From Winslowiella toletana (GTDB lineage: Bacteria > Pseudomonadota > Gammaproteobacteria > Enterobacterales > Enterobacteriaceae), in NCBI RefSeq assembly GCF_032164335.1, contig NZ_CP134152.1:1-64000 (forward strand): a DNA stretch of 64,000 nt, read 5' to 3'. The translations under genes were made by a program, and so were the position numbers. The notes below the pieces were generated by a model. The model saw nothing but the letters and a program-made list of their open reading frames with translations, did no database searches and was not told the DNA's origin. Of the stretch, positions 30,482-40,334 are shown piece by piece. How positions within the stretch are numbered: the stretch's first letter is position 1; every line of letters begins with the position of its first letter.

Positions 30482-31660
30482 TTACAGCGTCACTTCGCCG
30501 AAGCGTTCGCGATACTCTTTTGGCGTAGCGGCGTAGCTTTTCTTAAACACCGAATAAAAATACTGCAGTGACGGATAGCCACACATCTGCGAGATTTCAT
30601 TGATCGACAGCGATGACGAAACCAGCAAGCTGCGCGCCTTTTCCAGCTTTTCACTGTGGATCAAGGCATGGATGGTTTCGCCGGTCTCATCTTTAAAGCG
30701 TTTTTCCAGATTAGAACGTGACATGCCAACGGCATCCAGCACCTGCTCCACTTTGATTCCTTTGCAGGCATTGAAGCGAATGTAGTGCATCGCCTGAATC
30801 ACCGCCGGATCGTACAGCGACCGATAGTCAGTCGAACGGCGTTCGATAACTTTTACCGGCGGCACCAGAATACGTTGTAACGGCAGCGCTTGTTTATCCA
30901 GCAGGCGATGCAGCAGTTTTGCCGCCTGATAACCCATCTGTCGCGATCCCTGCGCGACCGATGACAGCGCCACGCGTGACAGATAGCGCGTCAGCTCCTC
31001 GTTATCAATGCCAATCACACACAGTTTTTCCGGCACCGGTATCTTCAGATGTTCACAAACCTGCAGCAGATGACGAGCGCGTGCATCGGTAACGGCAATA
31101 ATGCCGGTTTGCGGCGGCAGGGTTTGCACCCAGTCGGCGAGGCGGTTTTGCGCGTGCTGCCAGTTTTCCGGCGCGGTCTCCATGCCCTGATACACCACCC
31201 CCTGATAGCGTTCCTGCGCCACCCGCTGCCGGAAGGCGTGCTCACGCTCCTGCGCCCAGCGTTTACCGCTCGACAGCGGTAAACCGTAAAAAGCAAAGCG
31301 ATGCACGCCTTTCTCTTTTAAATGCAAAAAGGCGCTTTCGATTAACGCCGCGTTATCCGTCGCGATGTAATGCACCGGCGGATAATCCTCCGCCCGGTGA
31401 TACGAGCCGCCGACGCCGACAATCGGCACATCAACCTGTTGCAGCAGTGACTCAATCTGTTTGTCGTCGTAATCGGCGATCACCCCGTCGCCCAGCCATT
31501 CGCGAATATTATCGATGCGGCAGCGAAAATCCTCTTCAATAAAGATATCCCAGTCGCTTTGCGAAGCCTGCAAATATTCACCCACGCCTTCTACTACCTG
31601 GCGATCATAGACTTTGTTGGCATTAAACAGCAGGGTGATACGAAAACGTTTCTCAACCAT
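30482..31660 (-). CDS. xylR: Xylose operon activator XylR
   Basis: XylR binds D-xylose and activates xylAB and xylFGH. From ATG 31660 it is 392 residues, as in E. coli: an N-terminal LacI-like xylose-binding domain (ITLLFNANKVYDRQVVEGVGEYLQ) and a C-terminal AraC-type domain with two helix-turn-helix motifs (VEQVLDAVGMSRSNLEKRF; SINEISQMCGYPSLQYFYSVFKK). It follows xylH on the same strand, about 90 bases downstream. Confidence 0.97.
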   Translation of the reverse strand: MVEKRFRITLLFNANKVYDRQVVEGVGEYLQASQSDWDIFIEEDFRCRIDNIREWLGDGVIADYDDKQIESLLQQVDVPIVGVGGSYHRAEDYPPVHYIATDNAALIESAFLHLKEKGVHRFAFYGLPLSSGKRWAQEREHAFRQRVAQERYQGVVYQGMETAPENWQHAQNRLADWVQTLPPQTGIIAVTDARARHLLQVCEHLKIPVPEKLCVIGIDNEELTRYLSRVALSSVAQGSRQMGYQAAKLLHRLLDKQALPLQRILVPPVKVIERRSTDYRSLYDPAVIQAMHYIRFNACKGIKVEQVLDAVGMSRSNLEKRFKDETGETIHALIHSEKLEKARSLLVSSSLSINEISQMCGYPSLQYFYSVFKKSYAATPKEYRERFGEVTL

Positions 31661-31753
31661 GGCGTCTTTCCCGGAGTGAATCACTCCATTTCAATAACAC
31701 GCCGTAATATCCAGCAGAAAAAAATAAGCCAGCCCTGTGATCGCTATCGATAA

Positions 31754-32938
31754 TCAGACGCGGCGTTTGGTTGCCGAATCCATCCACACCGCCAGCAGCA
31801 GAATCGCGCCTTTAACGATGTATTGCCAGAAGGTCGGAACATCCATCATGCTCATGCCGTTATCCAGCGAGGCCATAATAAACGCGCCCATTACCGCCCC
31901 GGCTACCGTGCCGATGCCGCCCGCCAGACTGGTGCCGCCAATCACGCAGGCGGCAATCGCGTCCAGTTCGGCGATATTACCGGCGGAAGGCGAGCCGGCG
32001 CCAAGGCGTGAACTGAGGATTAACCCGGCGATCGCCACCATCAGGCCGTTAATTGCGAACACCGCCATTTTGGTGCGGGCAACGTTAATACCCGATAACC
32101 GGGCGGCATCGAGATTGCCACCGATGGCATAAATTCTTCTGCCAAAAGCGGTACGCGTCGCCATAAACATTCCGGCCAGCAGCAGCAGGGAAAGGATCAG
32201 TACCGGCGTCGGCACGCCACGATAATCGTTCAGCATCCAGATGGCGCCGAGCACCAGAATCGCGGTCAGCGACTGACGCGCCACTGAACCGGTGGCGGAA
32301 GCCTGCGGCAGGCCCATGCTTTGACGGCGCAGGCGTAAGCGCCACTGCCAGAAGATAAACAGCAAAAGCCCGACCACACCAAAGCCAAAACCGATGCCGT
32401 CCGGCAGATAACTCTGGCCAATCTGCGACATCGCCGGACTGCCAGGGGCGACGGTGGTGCCATTGGTGATGCCGACCAGAATGCCGCGAAACGCCAGCAT
32501 GCCGGCCAGCGTGACGATAAACGACGGCACCTTGCGATACGCCACCCACCAGCCGTTCCACGCGCCAAGCAACAGTCCGAGCGCCAGCGTCACCAGAATG
32601 GTCAGCGGCAGCGGCCAGCCCAGCCAGACGTCAAATATTGCCGCCACGCCGCCGAGCAGCCCCATCATCGAGCCAACCGACAGGTCGATTTCGGCGGAAA
32701 TAATCACAAACACCATGCCAACCGCCAGAATGCCGGTAATCGCCGTCTGGCGTAGCAGGTTAGAAATATTACGTGCGCTGAGATAAGCACCGTCGGTCAT
32801 CCAGGTAAAAAACAGCATAATCAGCAGGATCGCGGCCAGCATCACCAGTACCTGGAAATTAAGCAGTCGAAACTTACCGCTGGATGCGCTCGCCGCTGGC
32901 GATAACAGACTGCGCTGAGTTGAGTCGGTCTTAAGCAT
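31754..32938 (-). CDS. xylH: Xylose ABC transporter permease XylH
   Basis: Membrane subunit of the high-affinity D-xylose importer XylFGH. The 394-residue protein has about ten hydrophobic segments and the permease signature regions [40 protein letters not shown] and [21 protein letters not shown] typical of CUT2 sugar permeases. It overlaps the end of xylG by 8 bases, indicating coupled synthesis. Confidence 0.96.
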   Translation of the reverse strand: MLKTDSTQRSLLSPAASASSGKFRLLNFQVLVMLAAILLIMLFFTWMTDGAYLSARNISNLLRQTAITGILAVGMVFVIISAEIDLSVGSMMGLLGGVAAIFDVWLGWPLPLTILVTLALGLLLGAWNGWWVAYRKVPSFIVTLAGMLAFRGILVGITNGTTVAPGSPAMSQIGQSYLPDGIGFGFGVVGLLLFIFWQWRLRLRRQSMGLPQASATGSVARQSLTAILVLGAIWMLNDYRGVPTPVLILSLLLLAGMFMATRTAFGRRIYAIGGNLDAARLSGINVARTKMAVFAINGLMVAIAGLILSSRLGAGSPSAGNIAELDAIAACVIGGTSLAGGIGTVAGAVMGAFIMASLDNGMSMMDVPTFWQYIVKGAILLLAVWMDSATKRRV

Positions 32939-34457
32939 AATGTTCGCTCCGCAGTGCCGCTTCCATTACCTGTTCCTGGGTCAGGTTCTGATTGACTAAG
33001 TCGGCTTTGATTTGCCCCTGATGCATTACCAGCACGCGATCGCTTAATCCCAGCACCTCCGGCAGTTCTGAGGAGATAACGATAATCGCGATGCCTTGCT
33101 GAACCAGCTGATTGATCAGTTTGTAGATTTCATATTTGGCACCGATATCGATGCCGCGAGTGGGTTCATCCAGAATCAGAATGCGCGGATTAAGCAGCAG
33201 GCATTTGGCCAGCACCGCTTTCTGCTGGTTGCCGCCGCTGAGGCGACCAATCGGCAGTTCCGGCGACGAGGTTTTCACTTTCAGCCGCACCAGTGCCTGC
33301 TGGATCGCCAGCTGTTCCTGAGCATCGTTAAGGGTGGAGACTGCGCCGCTAAACTGATCGAGTGAAGCAAGCGTGATATTTTTCCCGACGCCCATTACCG
33401 GAATGATGCCGTCCTTTTTACGATCTTCCGGCACCATCGCAATACCGTGCGCCAGCGCATGCTGGCAGTCGGTAATGCTGACTGCTTTGCCATCAATAAT
33501 GATCTGCCCCTGCCAGCGGCCGGGCCAGACGCCAAACAGGCACTGAACGGTTTCGGTGCGCCCGGCACCGACCAGCCCGGCGATGCCAAGAATCTCACCG
33601 CGATGCAGGCTGAACGAGACGTTATCGACTCGTTTAATCTGGCGGTTAACCGGATGCCACGCCGTCAGGTTTTCAACCCGCAGGATTTCGCTGCCGATCT
33701 GGTGCAGTTCATTAGGATAGAGAGAAGTCAGCTCACGACCGACCATCATGGTGATAATTTCATCTTCACTCATCACCGTCGCGTCACGCGTGTCGATATG
33801 TTTACCGTCACGGATTACGCAGATGGTGTCGGAGATGGCTTTCACTTCATTCAGTTTGTGCGAGATATAAATGCAGGCGATGCCGTGCTCGCGCAAGTTG
33901 TTAATAATTGCCAGTAGCACCTCAGTTTCCTGTTCGGTGAGCGAAGCGGTCGGCTCATCAAGAATCAACAGGCGCACCTGCTTATTCAACGCGCGGGCGA
34001 TTTCCACCAACTGCTGCTGGCCCAGCCCCAGCTCGCCGACGCGGGTGTCCGGCGACACATCAAGCCTGACCCGGGCCAGCAGCTGCTGGCAGCGCAGCGT
34101 CATGGTTTCATAATCCACCATGCCAAAGCGGGTCAGTTCTGCGCCAAGAAAGATGTTTTCCAGCACCGTCAGCTGCCGCACTAAAGCCAGCTCCTGATGG
34201 ATAATCACAATGCCTCTGCGCTCGGTATCGCGGATACCGCTGGCCTGCATTTCATCACCGGAAAAAAGTATCGTGCCCTGATACTCGCCAGCGGGATAAA
34301 GACCGCACAACACCTTCATCAGCGTCGATTTACCCGAGCCATTTTCGCCGCACAGCGACAGCACTTCACCGGCCTGCAGGCTGAGGCTGACATCATCAAC
34401 CGCTTTGACCACGCCAAACAGCTTGGTGATGTTTTTCATTTCCAGCAGCGTTGTCAT
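32931..34457 (-). CDS. xylG: Xylose ABC transporter ATP-binding protein XylG
   Basis: Tandem ATPase of the xylose importer, 508 residues. The first cassette has Walker [10 protein letters not shown] (about residue 38), the signature-like LGLGQQQ and Walker [10 protein letters not shown]; the second has the degenerate P-loop [24 protein letters not shown] and [12 protein letters not shown], the asymmetry normal for CUT2 ATPases. It sits 71 bases after xylF. Confidence 0.97.
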   Translation of the reverse strand: MTTLLEMKNITKLFGVVKAVDDVSLSLQAGEVLSLCGENGSGKSTLMKVLCGLYPAGEYQGTILFSGDEMQASGIRDTERRGIVIIHQELALVRQLTVLENIFLGAELTRFGMVDYETMTLRCQQLLARVRLDVSPDTRVGELGLGQQQLVEIARALNKQVRLLILDEPTASLTEQETEVLLAIINNLREHGIACIYISHKLNEVKAISDTICVIRDGKHIDTRDATVMSEDEIITMMVGRELTSLYPNELHQIGSEILRVENLTAWHPVNRQIKRVDNVSFSLHRGEILGIAGLVGAGRTETVQCLFGVWPGRWQGQIIIDGKAVSITDCQHALAHGIAMVPEDRKKDGIIPVMGVGKNITLASLDQFSGAVSTLNDAQEQLAIQQALVRLKVKTSSPELPIGRLSGGNQQKAVLAKCLLLNPRILILDEPTRGIDIGAKYEIYKLINQLVQQGIAIIVISSELPEVLGLSDRVLVMHQGQIKADLVNQNLTQEQVMEAALRSEHYA

Positions 34458-34528
34458 GTCACCGTGACCTCCGCAATTTGCCCATTACGAGGAGACCGCC
34501 AGCGGCAGGCTGGCGATCGCAGAAACCG

Positions 34529-35521
34529 TCAGAGATCGCTTTTCTTATGGAAACCGTCGGCGATCACCGTGCTGTCGATATTGGTTTTATCGACCGCAAT
34601 CGGTTCAAGTAAAAAGGCAGGCACCTCTTTGACGCCGTTATTCAGTTTGGCATTCGACTGGGGTTGCTGGTCATTACCTAGCTCAACGGCGATTTTTGCC
34701 GCTTCGTCAGCCAGTTTGGTGATCGGTTTATACACCGTCATGGTCTGCGTACCGCTGTTAATACGCTTGATGGCCGCCAGATCGGCATCCTGGCCGGAAA
34801 TCGCTACCTTGCCCGCCAGCCCCTGGGCGCTTAACGCCTGGATAGCACCGCCGGCGGTCGCATCATTGGAGGCCACTACCGCATCGATTTTATTGCTGTT
34901 TGCCGTCAGCGCATTTTCCATAATTTTTAGCGCGTTTTCCGGTAACCAGGCATCGACCCACTGATCGCCAACCACTTTGATTTTGCCAGAGTCGATCAGC
35001 GGTTTAAGCACTTTCATCTGGCCGTCGCGGAACAGGCGGGCGTTATTGTCCACCGGCGAGCCGCCCATCAGAAAATAATTACCCTGCGGCACGCGTTCAG
35101 TCAGGCTTTTCGCCTGCATCTCTCCGACCTTTTCGTTATCGAAGGAGATATAAAAATCGATATCGGCATTATTAATCATTCGATCGTAGGCTAATACTTT
35201 AATTCCTTCGCGTTTGGCTTCGGTAATAACATTACTTAACACCTGTCCGTTATAAGGAATAATAACCAGAACATCGACGCCGCGATTTATCATATTTTCG
35301 ATTTGCGACATTTGCGTTTCTTCATTGCCGTTTGCTGACTGGACAAATACTTTTGCGCCCAGTGCTTCGGCTTTTTTGACAAATATGTCACGATCTTTTT
35401 GCCAGCGTTCAAGACGCAGGTCATCAATGGCCATACCGATTTTAACTTCTTTTGCACTCGCCGCATGGCCGATCAGAGCCAGCGCGGCGCATACCGCCAG
35501 TAAAGCGTGTTTAATCTTCAT
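34529..35521 (-). CDS. xylF: D-xylose-binding periplasmic protein XylF
   Basis: Periplasmic receptor that delivers xylose to XylGH. From ATG 35521 it has 330 residues as in E. coli, with signal peptide MKIKHALLAVCAALALIGHAASA and mature start KEVKIGMAIDDLRLERWQKDRD. Sugar-contact segments such as QSANGNEETQ, AYDRMI and VVASNDATAGG are present. First gene of xylFGH, divergent from xylAB. Confidence 0.97.
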   Translation of the reverse strand: MKIKHALLAVCAALALIGHAASAKEVKIGMAIDDLRLERWQKDRDIFVKKAEALGAKVFVQSANGNEETQMSQIENMINRGVDVLVIIPYNGQVLSNVITEAKREGIKVLAYDRMINNADIDFYISFDNEKVGEMQAKSLTERVPQGNYFLMGGSPVDNNARLFRDGQMKVLKPLIDSGKIKVVGDQWVDAWLPENALKIMENALTANSNKIDAVVASNDATAGGAIQALSAQGLAGKVAISGQDADLAAIKRINSGTQTMTVYKPITKLADEAAKIAVELGNDQQPQSNAKLNNGVKEVPAFLLEPIAVDKTNIDSTVIADGFHKKSDL

Positions 35522-35833
35522 CGTCGTCACCTTGTAGGTTGGCTGCTTTTGACATTCGCATAGTCAGGCGGATGAATTGTTATCACAGACGTTTCTGACG
35601 GCAATTACAGATTTTCCTCCTGACGTTATGTTTTTTGGTTTATTTGCGAAACTATGACGGGGATCGGGTTTTTTCTCCCGTAATATCTGGCTTCCGTTAT
35701 TTTGCGAGCTGGCGCACATTTATTAATTATCTTAATTCAGGTGTGAAATAACGTAATTGAGCGGATGCCATTGCGATAACACAATCAACCTAAGTTAACG
35801 ATTTTATTAAATGGCAACCTTGAGGAGCCGGTT
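35522..35833. promoter_or_regulatory. Divergent xylF / xylA control region
   Basis: These 312 bases separate the divergent xylFGHR and xylAB units and must contain XylR and CRP sites. The stretch 35741-35763 (GTGTGAAATAACGTAATTGA, then GCG) closely resembles the sequence I recall upstream of E. coli xylA, with the TGTGA half of a CRP-like site. xylA has GAGGAG at 35822-35827. I could not define the individual operators. Confidence 0.65.
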
Positions 35834-37156
35834 ATGCACGCTTATTTTGACAAGCTGGATGGTGTTCGTTACGAAGGAACGCAAAGTACTAACCCGCTGG
35901 CGTTTCGTCACTACAATCCCGATGAGATGATTTTGGGCAAGCGCATGGCCGATCATCTGCGTTTTGCCGCCTGTTACTGGCACAGCTTCTGCTGGAATGG
36001 TGCAGATATGTTTGGCATCGGGGCATTTGACCGTCCGTGGCAGCAGCCGGGTGATGCGCTGGAACTGGCAAAACGCAAAGCGGATGTCGCATTCGAATTC
36101 TTCCAGAAACTGAACGTGCCGTATTACTGCTTCCACGATGTCGATGTATCGCCTGAGGGCGATTCACTGCACAGCTATCTGGAAAACTTTGCGGTAATGA
36201 CCGATGTATTACTGGAAAAACAGCAGCAGAGCGGCGTCAAGTTGCTGTGGGGCACGGCGAACTGTTTTACCCATCCGCGTTATGGTGCCGGCGCGGCAAC
36301 CAACCCGAATCCAGAGGTGTTTGCCTGGGCGGCGGCGCAGGTAAATAGCGCGATGAACGCCACCCATAAGCTGGGCGGTGAAAACTATGTGCTGTGGGGC
36401 GGACGCGAAGGCTACGAAACCCTGCTGAACACCGATCTGCGGCAGGAACGCGATCAGATTGGTCGTTTTATGCAGATGGTGGTGGAGCACAAACACAAAA
36501 TTGGCTTCCAGGGCACCTTACTGATTGAGCCAAAACCGCAGGAACCGACCAAGCATCAGTATGATTACGACGTAGCAACGGTGTATGGCTTTCTGAAGCA
36601 ATTCGGGCTGGAAAAAGAGATTAAGGTTAACGTTGAGGCCAATCACGCTACGCTGGCCGGTCACTCTTTCCATCACGAAATTGCCAGCGCCATTGCGCTT
36701 GGAATTTTTGGTTCAGTCGATGCCAACCGCGGCGATCCGCAGCTCGGCTGGGATACCGATCAGTTTCCAAACAGTGTCGAAGAGAATGCGCTGGTGATGT
36801 ATGAGATCGTTAAAGCAGGCGGATTTACTACTGGCGGTTTAAACTTTGATGCGAAAATTCGCCGCCAAAGCACCGATAAATATGACCTTTTCTACGGTCA
36901 TATCGGCGCGATGGATACCATGGCACTGGCGCTGAAAGTGGCGGCGCGCATGGTTGAAGCCGGTGAACTGGATAACCGTGTCGCACAGCGCTACAGCGGC
37001 TGGAACGCTGAGCTGGGCCAGCAGATCCTGAGCGGTGAGTATTCTCTGGCGGCACTGGCGCAATATGCGCAGCAGCATCATCTCAGCCCACAGCATCAAA
37101 GTGGACGTCAGGAGCAGTTGGAGAATCTGGTTAATCACTATCTGTTCGACAAATAA
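35834..37156 (+). CDS. xylA: Xylose isomerase
   Basis: XylA interconverts D-xylose and D-xylulose in the cytoplasm using two divalent metals. The 440-residue length equals E. coli. Catalytic and metal residues lie in recognisable segments: [11 protein letters not shown] (catalytic His and Asp), [49 protein letters not shown] and [23 protein letters not shown] 35834 has GAGGAG 6 bases upstream. xylB follows after 21 bases. Confidence 0.98.
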   Translation: MHAYFDKLDGVRYEGTQSTNPLAFRHYNPDEMILGKRMADHLRFAACYWHSFCWNGADMFGIGAFDRPWQQPGDALELAKRKADVAFEFFQKLNVPYYCFHDVDVSPEGDSLHSYLENFAVMTDVLLEKQQQSGVKLLWGTANCFTHPRYGAGAATNPNPEVFAWAAAQVNSAMNATHKLGGENYVLWGGREGYETLLNTDLRQERDQIGRFMQMVVEHKHKIGFQGTLLIEPKPQEPTKHQYDYDVATVYGFLKQFGLEKEIKVNVEANHATLAGHSFHHEIASAIALGIFGSVDANRGDPQLGWDTDQFPNSVEENALVMYEIVKAGGFTTGGLNFDAKIRRQSTDKYDLFYGHIGAMDTMALALKVAARMVEAGELDNRVAQRYSGWNAELGQQILSGEYSLAALAQYAQQHHLSPQHQSGRQEQLENLVNHYLFDK

Positions 37157-37177
37157 TCGCGCGAAGGAGCAGGCAAT

Positions 37178-38629
37178 ATGGTAATCGGCATCGATTTAGG
37201 CACGTCGGGCGTTAAAGTGGTATTGCTGGATGCCGCAGGCCAGCTGCTGGCCAGTAAAACGGAAAAACTCAGCGTGTCGCGGCCACAAGCACTCTGGAGT
37301 GAACAAGATCCTGAAAGCTGGTGGCAGGCGACCGATAAGGCGCTCCAGGCGCTGGCGGCGGAACAGGATCTCAGTCAGGTGCAAGCCATCGGACTGAGTG
37401 GTCAGATGCACGGAGCCACGCTGCTTGATGCGCAACATCGGGTACTGCGTCCGGCGATATTATGGAATGACGGACGCAGTGCAGTGCAGTGTCGTGAACT
37501 GGAAGAGAAAGTCAGCGACTCACGGCAGATTACCGGTAACCTGATGATGCCGGGCTTTACCGCGCCAAAGCTGCTGTGGATTAAGCAGCATCAGCCAGAG
37601 ATTTTCGCTAAGGTTGCTAAAGTGCTGTTACCAAAAGATTATCTTCGCTTCCGCCTGACCGGTGAGTTTGCCACAGATATGTCTGATGCGGCGGGCACCT
37701 TGTGGCTGGATATGGCAGCACGCGACTGGAACGATGCGCTGCTGAGTGCCTGCGGCCTGAGCCGTGAGCAGATGCCTGCCCTGTTTGAAGGATGCCAGAT
37801 AACCGGCCAGCTAAGCCCGCAGATTGCCGCCCGATGGGGGATGTCAACGGTGCCGGTGGTGGCAGGTGGCGGCGATAATGCCGCAGGTGCACTGGGTGTG
37901 GGCATGTTTCAGCCTGGCCAGGCGATGCTGTCACTCGGCACTTCTGGGGTCTATTTTGTCGTCAGTGACGGTTTTCGCAGTAATCCGGAAAGTGCGGTAC
38001 ACAGCTTCTGCCATGCACTGCCGCAGCGCTGGCACCTGATGTCGGTGATGCTCAGTGCGGCCTCCTGCCTCGACTGGGCAGCGCAACTCAGCGGCTGCAA
38101 AGACGTGCCGCAACTGCTGGCGGAAGCGGAAAACGCGCAGCGCGATCTGTCGCCGGTATGGTTTTTGCCTTATCTTTCGGGTGAACGCACGCCGCACAAT
38201 AATCCCGAGGCTAAAGGGGTATTTTTCGGTTTTACCCATCAGCATGGCCGACCTGAGCTGGCGCGTGCAGTGCTGGAGGGCGTTGGCTTTGCACTGGCGC
38301 AGGGCATGGACGTGCTGCATGACAGCGGCGTTAAGCCACAGACCATTATGCTGATTGGCGGTGGCGCGCGCAGCGCGTTCTGGCGACAGCTGCTGGCCGA
38401 TATCAGCGGTCAGACGCTGGATTATTCCAGCGGCGGTGATGTGGGCCCGGCGCTTGGTGCGGCGCGTCTGGCGCTGATTGCGCTGCATCCGGAAACTCCG
38501 CTGGCAGAACTATTACCGACGCTACCACTGGAGCAGCGGCATCAGCCGGATGCCGCTCGCCATCAACAATATCAGGCGCAGCGTGAAACCTTTGCCCAGT
38601 TGTATCGTCAACTTGAGCCGCTAATGTAG
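37178..38629 (+). CDS. xylB: Xylulokinase
   Basis: XylB phosphorylates D-xylulose to xylulose 5-phosphate for the pentose phosphate pathway. The 483-residue FGGY kinase opens with the phosphate loop GIDLGTSGVKVV, contains GLSGQMHGA, ILWNDGR, GGGDNAAGALGVGM (ATP-binding) and YLSGERTPHNNP, and ends within a residue of E. coli length. It forms xylAB with a 21-base gap. Confidence 0.97.
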   Translation: MVIGIDLGTSGVKVVLLDAAGQLLASKTEKLSVSRPQALWSEQDPESWWQATDKALQALAAEQDLSQVQAIGLSGQMHGATLLDAQHRVLRPAILWNDGRSAVQCRELEEKVSDSRQITGNLMMPGFTAPKLLWIKQHQPEIFAKVAKVLLPKDYLRFRLTGEFATDMSDAAGTLWLDMAARDWNDALLSACGLSREQMPALFEGCQITGQLSPQIAARWGMSTVPVVAGGGDNAAGALGVGMFQPGQAMLSLGTSGVYFVVSDGFRSNPESAVHSFCHALPQRWHLMSVMLSAASCLDWAAQLSGCKDVPQLLAEAENAQRDLSPVWFLPYLSGERTPHNNPEAKGVFFGFTHQHGRPELARAVLEGVGFALAQGMDVLHDSGVKPQTIMLIGGGARSAFWRQLLADISGQTLDYSSGGDVGPALGAARLALIALHPETPLAELLPTLPLEQRHQPDAARHQQYQAQRETFAQLYRQLEPLM

Positions 38630-38771
38630 GAGCGTTTCTGGCTGACCGTGGCGTATTACGGCCATCAGATAATCGGTCCTGAACCTTGTCTGATATGTCC
38701 TTTTTTGGCCTTCATCATCATCAGGATTCCCGTCATTATTGGGCTTAACCCATCTGACGAGGCGTCCTGAA

Positions 38772-39314
38772 ATGTCCAAAACGGCACTGTTACTGATCGA
38801 TATCCAACAATCTTTCTGGCACCGGGGCTATTCAGAAACAGCAGAAACCCCGGCTTTTGAACAAAAGGTCAGCCAGTTGATAGCCGGTTGTCAGCAAAAA
38901 GGTATTCCGCTGATTGATGTGTTTCACGTTGAAGCTGAAGGCCCGTTTTCACGCGCGTCAGGGCTGGTTGAACGCCTGCCTTTCTTACATCATCAGGCAG
39001 ATAAAACCTTTTATAAACAAGTGCATAATGCACTGACAGAATCGGGTCTTGAAAGCTGGCTGCGTGAACAGCAGATTACTAAGGTGATAATCAGCGGGCT
39101 GCGTACCGAACAATGTTGCGAAACCACCGCGCGCGTGGCTTCGGATTTAGGCTATAACGTTACTTATGTCACTGAAGCCACGCTGACTTTCCCGATCACT
39201 CATAATGGCATCACGCTGAGCGTGGCTGATTTACGCCATCGTACCGAAAGCGTGCTGATCAACCGCTTCGCCACTATTCGCACCGTGGAACAATGCCTGC
39301 AGGAGCTAGAATAA
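38772..39314 (+). CDS. Isochorismatase-family cysteine hydrolase
   Basis: A 180-residue cysteine hydrolase of the isochorismatase/nicotinamidase superfamily. The triad is visible as D10 in LLLIDIQQSF, a lysine in the central segment (after LPFLHHQADKT) and the nucleophilic Cys in ISGLRTEQCCETTARVA, preceded by the usual cis-peptide region. ATG 38772 follows the family N-terminus MSKTALLLIDIQ. The natural amide or ester substrate is unknown. One base separates it from the downstream GlxA-type regulator, which probably controls it. Confidence 0.87.
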   Translation: MSKTALLLIDIQQSFWHRGYSETAETPAFEQKVSQLIAGCQQKGIPLIDVFHVEAEGPFSRASGLVERLPFLHHQADKTFYKQVHNALTESGLESWLREQQITKVIISGLRTEQCCETTARVASDLGYNVTYVTEATLTFPITHNGITLSVADLRHRTESVLINRFATIRTVEQCLQELE

Positions 39315-39315
39315 T

Positions 39316-40236
39316 ATGCCGATTCCGGTGTGGTTTTTGACGTTACCTGGCGTGATGACGCTGGACCTTACCGGCCCGGCCGAGACGCTGAAGCTGGCGA
39401 AAGGCGCATTTTCACCGCGTTACATTGGCCCGCAGGACGCGGTCATCACCTCCACCGATATGACCATCAGCAGAATTGAGCCGCTGCCGGAAAGTTTACC
39501 GGACGGCAGTTTGCTGGTGGTGCCTGGAGTGTTCGATTCCAGCATCTGTTTTGATACTCCGCAGGCGCTGATCGCGCGAAACTGGCTGATGCAGCTGCAA
39601 CCGGCTATTTATGCCCGCAAAATCACGCTGGTCTGTGTCTGTTCCGGCACGTTACTGGCGGCACGCGCCGGTTTAATGCAGGGCGTGCAATGCACCACCC
39701 ATCATGAAGTACTGGCGCGACTGAAGGCCGCCGATCCCCGTGCGTTAGTTAAAGAAAATCGTATTTTCATCGAAGATCGCGGCATCTGGACCAGCGCCGG
39801 AATCACCGCTGGCATCGATCTTGCGCTACATTTGATCCAGCGCCTGTGTGGATCGCAGATGGCGCTGGAAGTGGCGCGGGAAATGGTGGTCTATTTTCGG
39901 CGATCCGGCGACGATCCGCAGTTATCACCGTGGTTAAGCTATCGAAATCATCTTAATCCGGCGATCCATCGTGCGCAGGATTTGTTGATTCAGCATCCGG
40001 AGAAAAGCTGGCAGCTGGAAGAGATAGCCGGGCGTGTGCACGTCAGTGCGCGGCATCTTACGCGGCTGTTTCGCCAGCATCTGGGCATCAGCGTGCGCGA
40101 CTATCATGAACAGCTGCGGCTGGCGGTGGCGCAGCAGCGAGTCACGCAGGGTGAAGGCGCCGAACGCGCAGCGCTGGCGGCGGGGTTTTCCTCGTCGCGG
40201 CAATTGCGACGTGCGGCCTTACGCTGGCAGCGCTAA
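39316..40236 (+). CDS. GlxA-type transcriptional regulator (DJ-1/PfpI plus AraC HTH)
   Basis: A 306-residue regulator with an N-terminal DJ-1/PfpI amidotransferase-like domain (PVWFLTLPGVMTLDLTGPAETL; elbow Cys in VCVCSGTLLAARAGLM) and a C-terminal AraC double helix-turn-helix (WQLEEIAGRVHVSARHLTRLFRQHLGIS; ERAALAAGFSSSRQLRRA). Such proteins often respond to amino-acid-derived or betaine ligands. It starts 1 base after the hydrolase stop, with AGGAG 10 bases upstream, so the two form an operon. Confidence 0.88.
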   Translation: MPIPVWFLTLPGVMTLDLTGPAETLKLAKGAFSPRYIGPQDAVITSTDMTISRIEPLPESLPDGSLLVVPGVFDSSICFDTPQALIARNWLMQLQPAIYARKITLVCVCSGTLLAARAGLMQGVQCTTHHEVLARLKAADPRALVKENRIFIEDRGIWTSAGITAGIDLALHLIQRLCGSQMALEVAREMVVYFRRSGDDPQLSPWLSYRNHLNPAIHRAQDLLIQHPEKSWQLEEIAGRVHVSARHLTRLFRQHLGISVRDYHEQLRLAVAQQRVTQGEGAERAALAAGFSSSRQLRRAALRWQR

Positions 40237-40334
40237 CGGCGTGGGGACTTTTCGGACATTTCAGCATGATGAATATTTTGTGCTAGTGTTATCGGTAACA
40301 AAAATTTACGTCCCAGCGGGATTAAGGACTCAGT

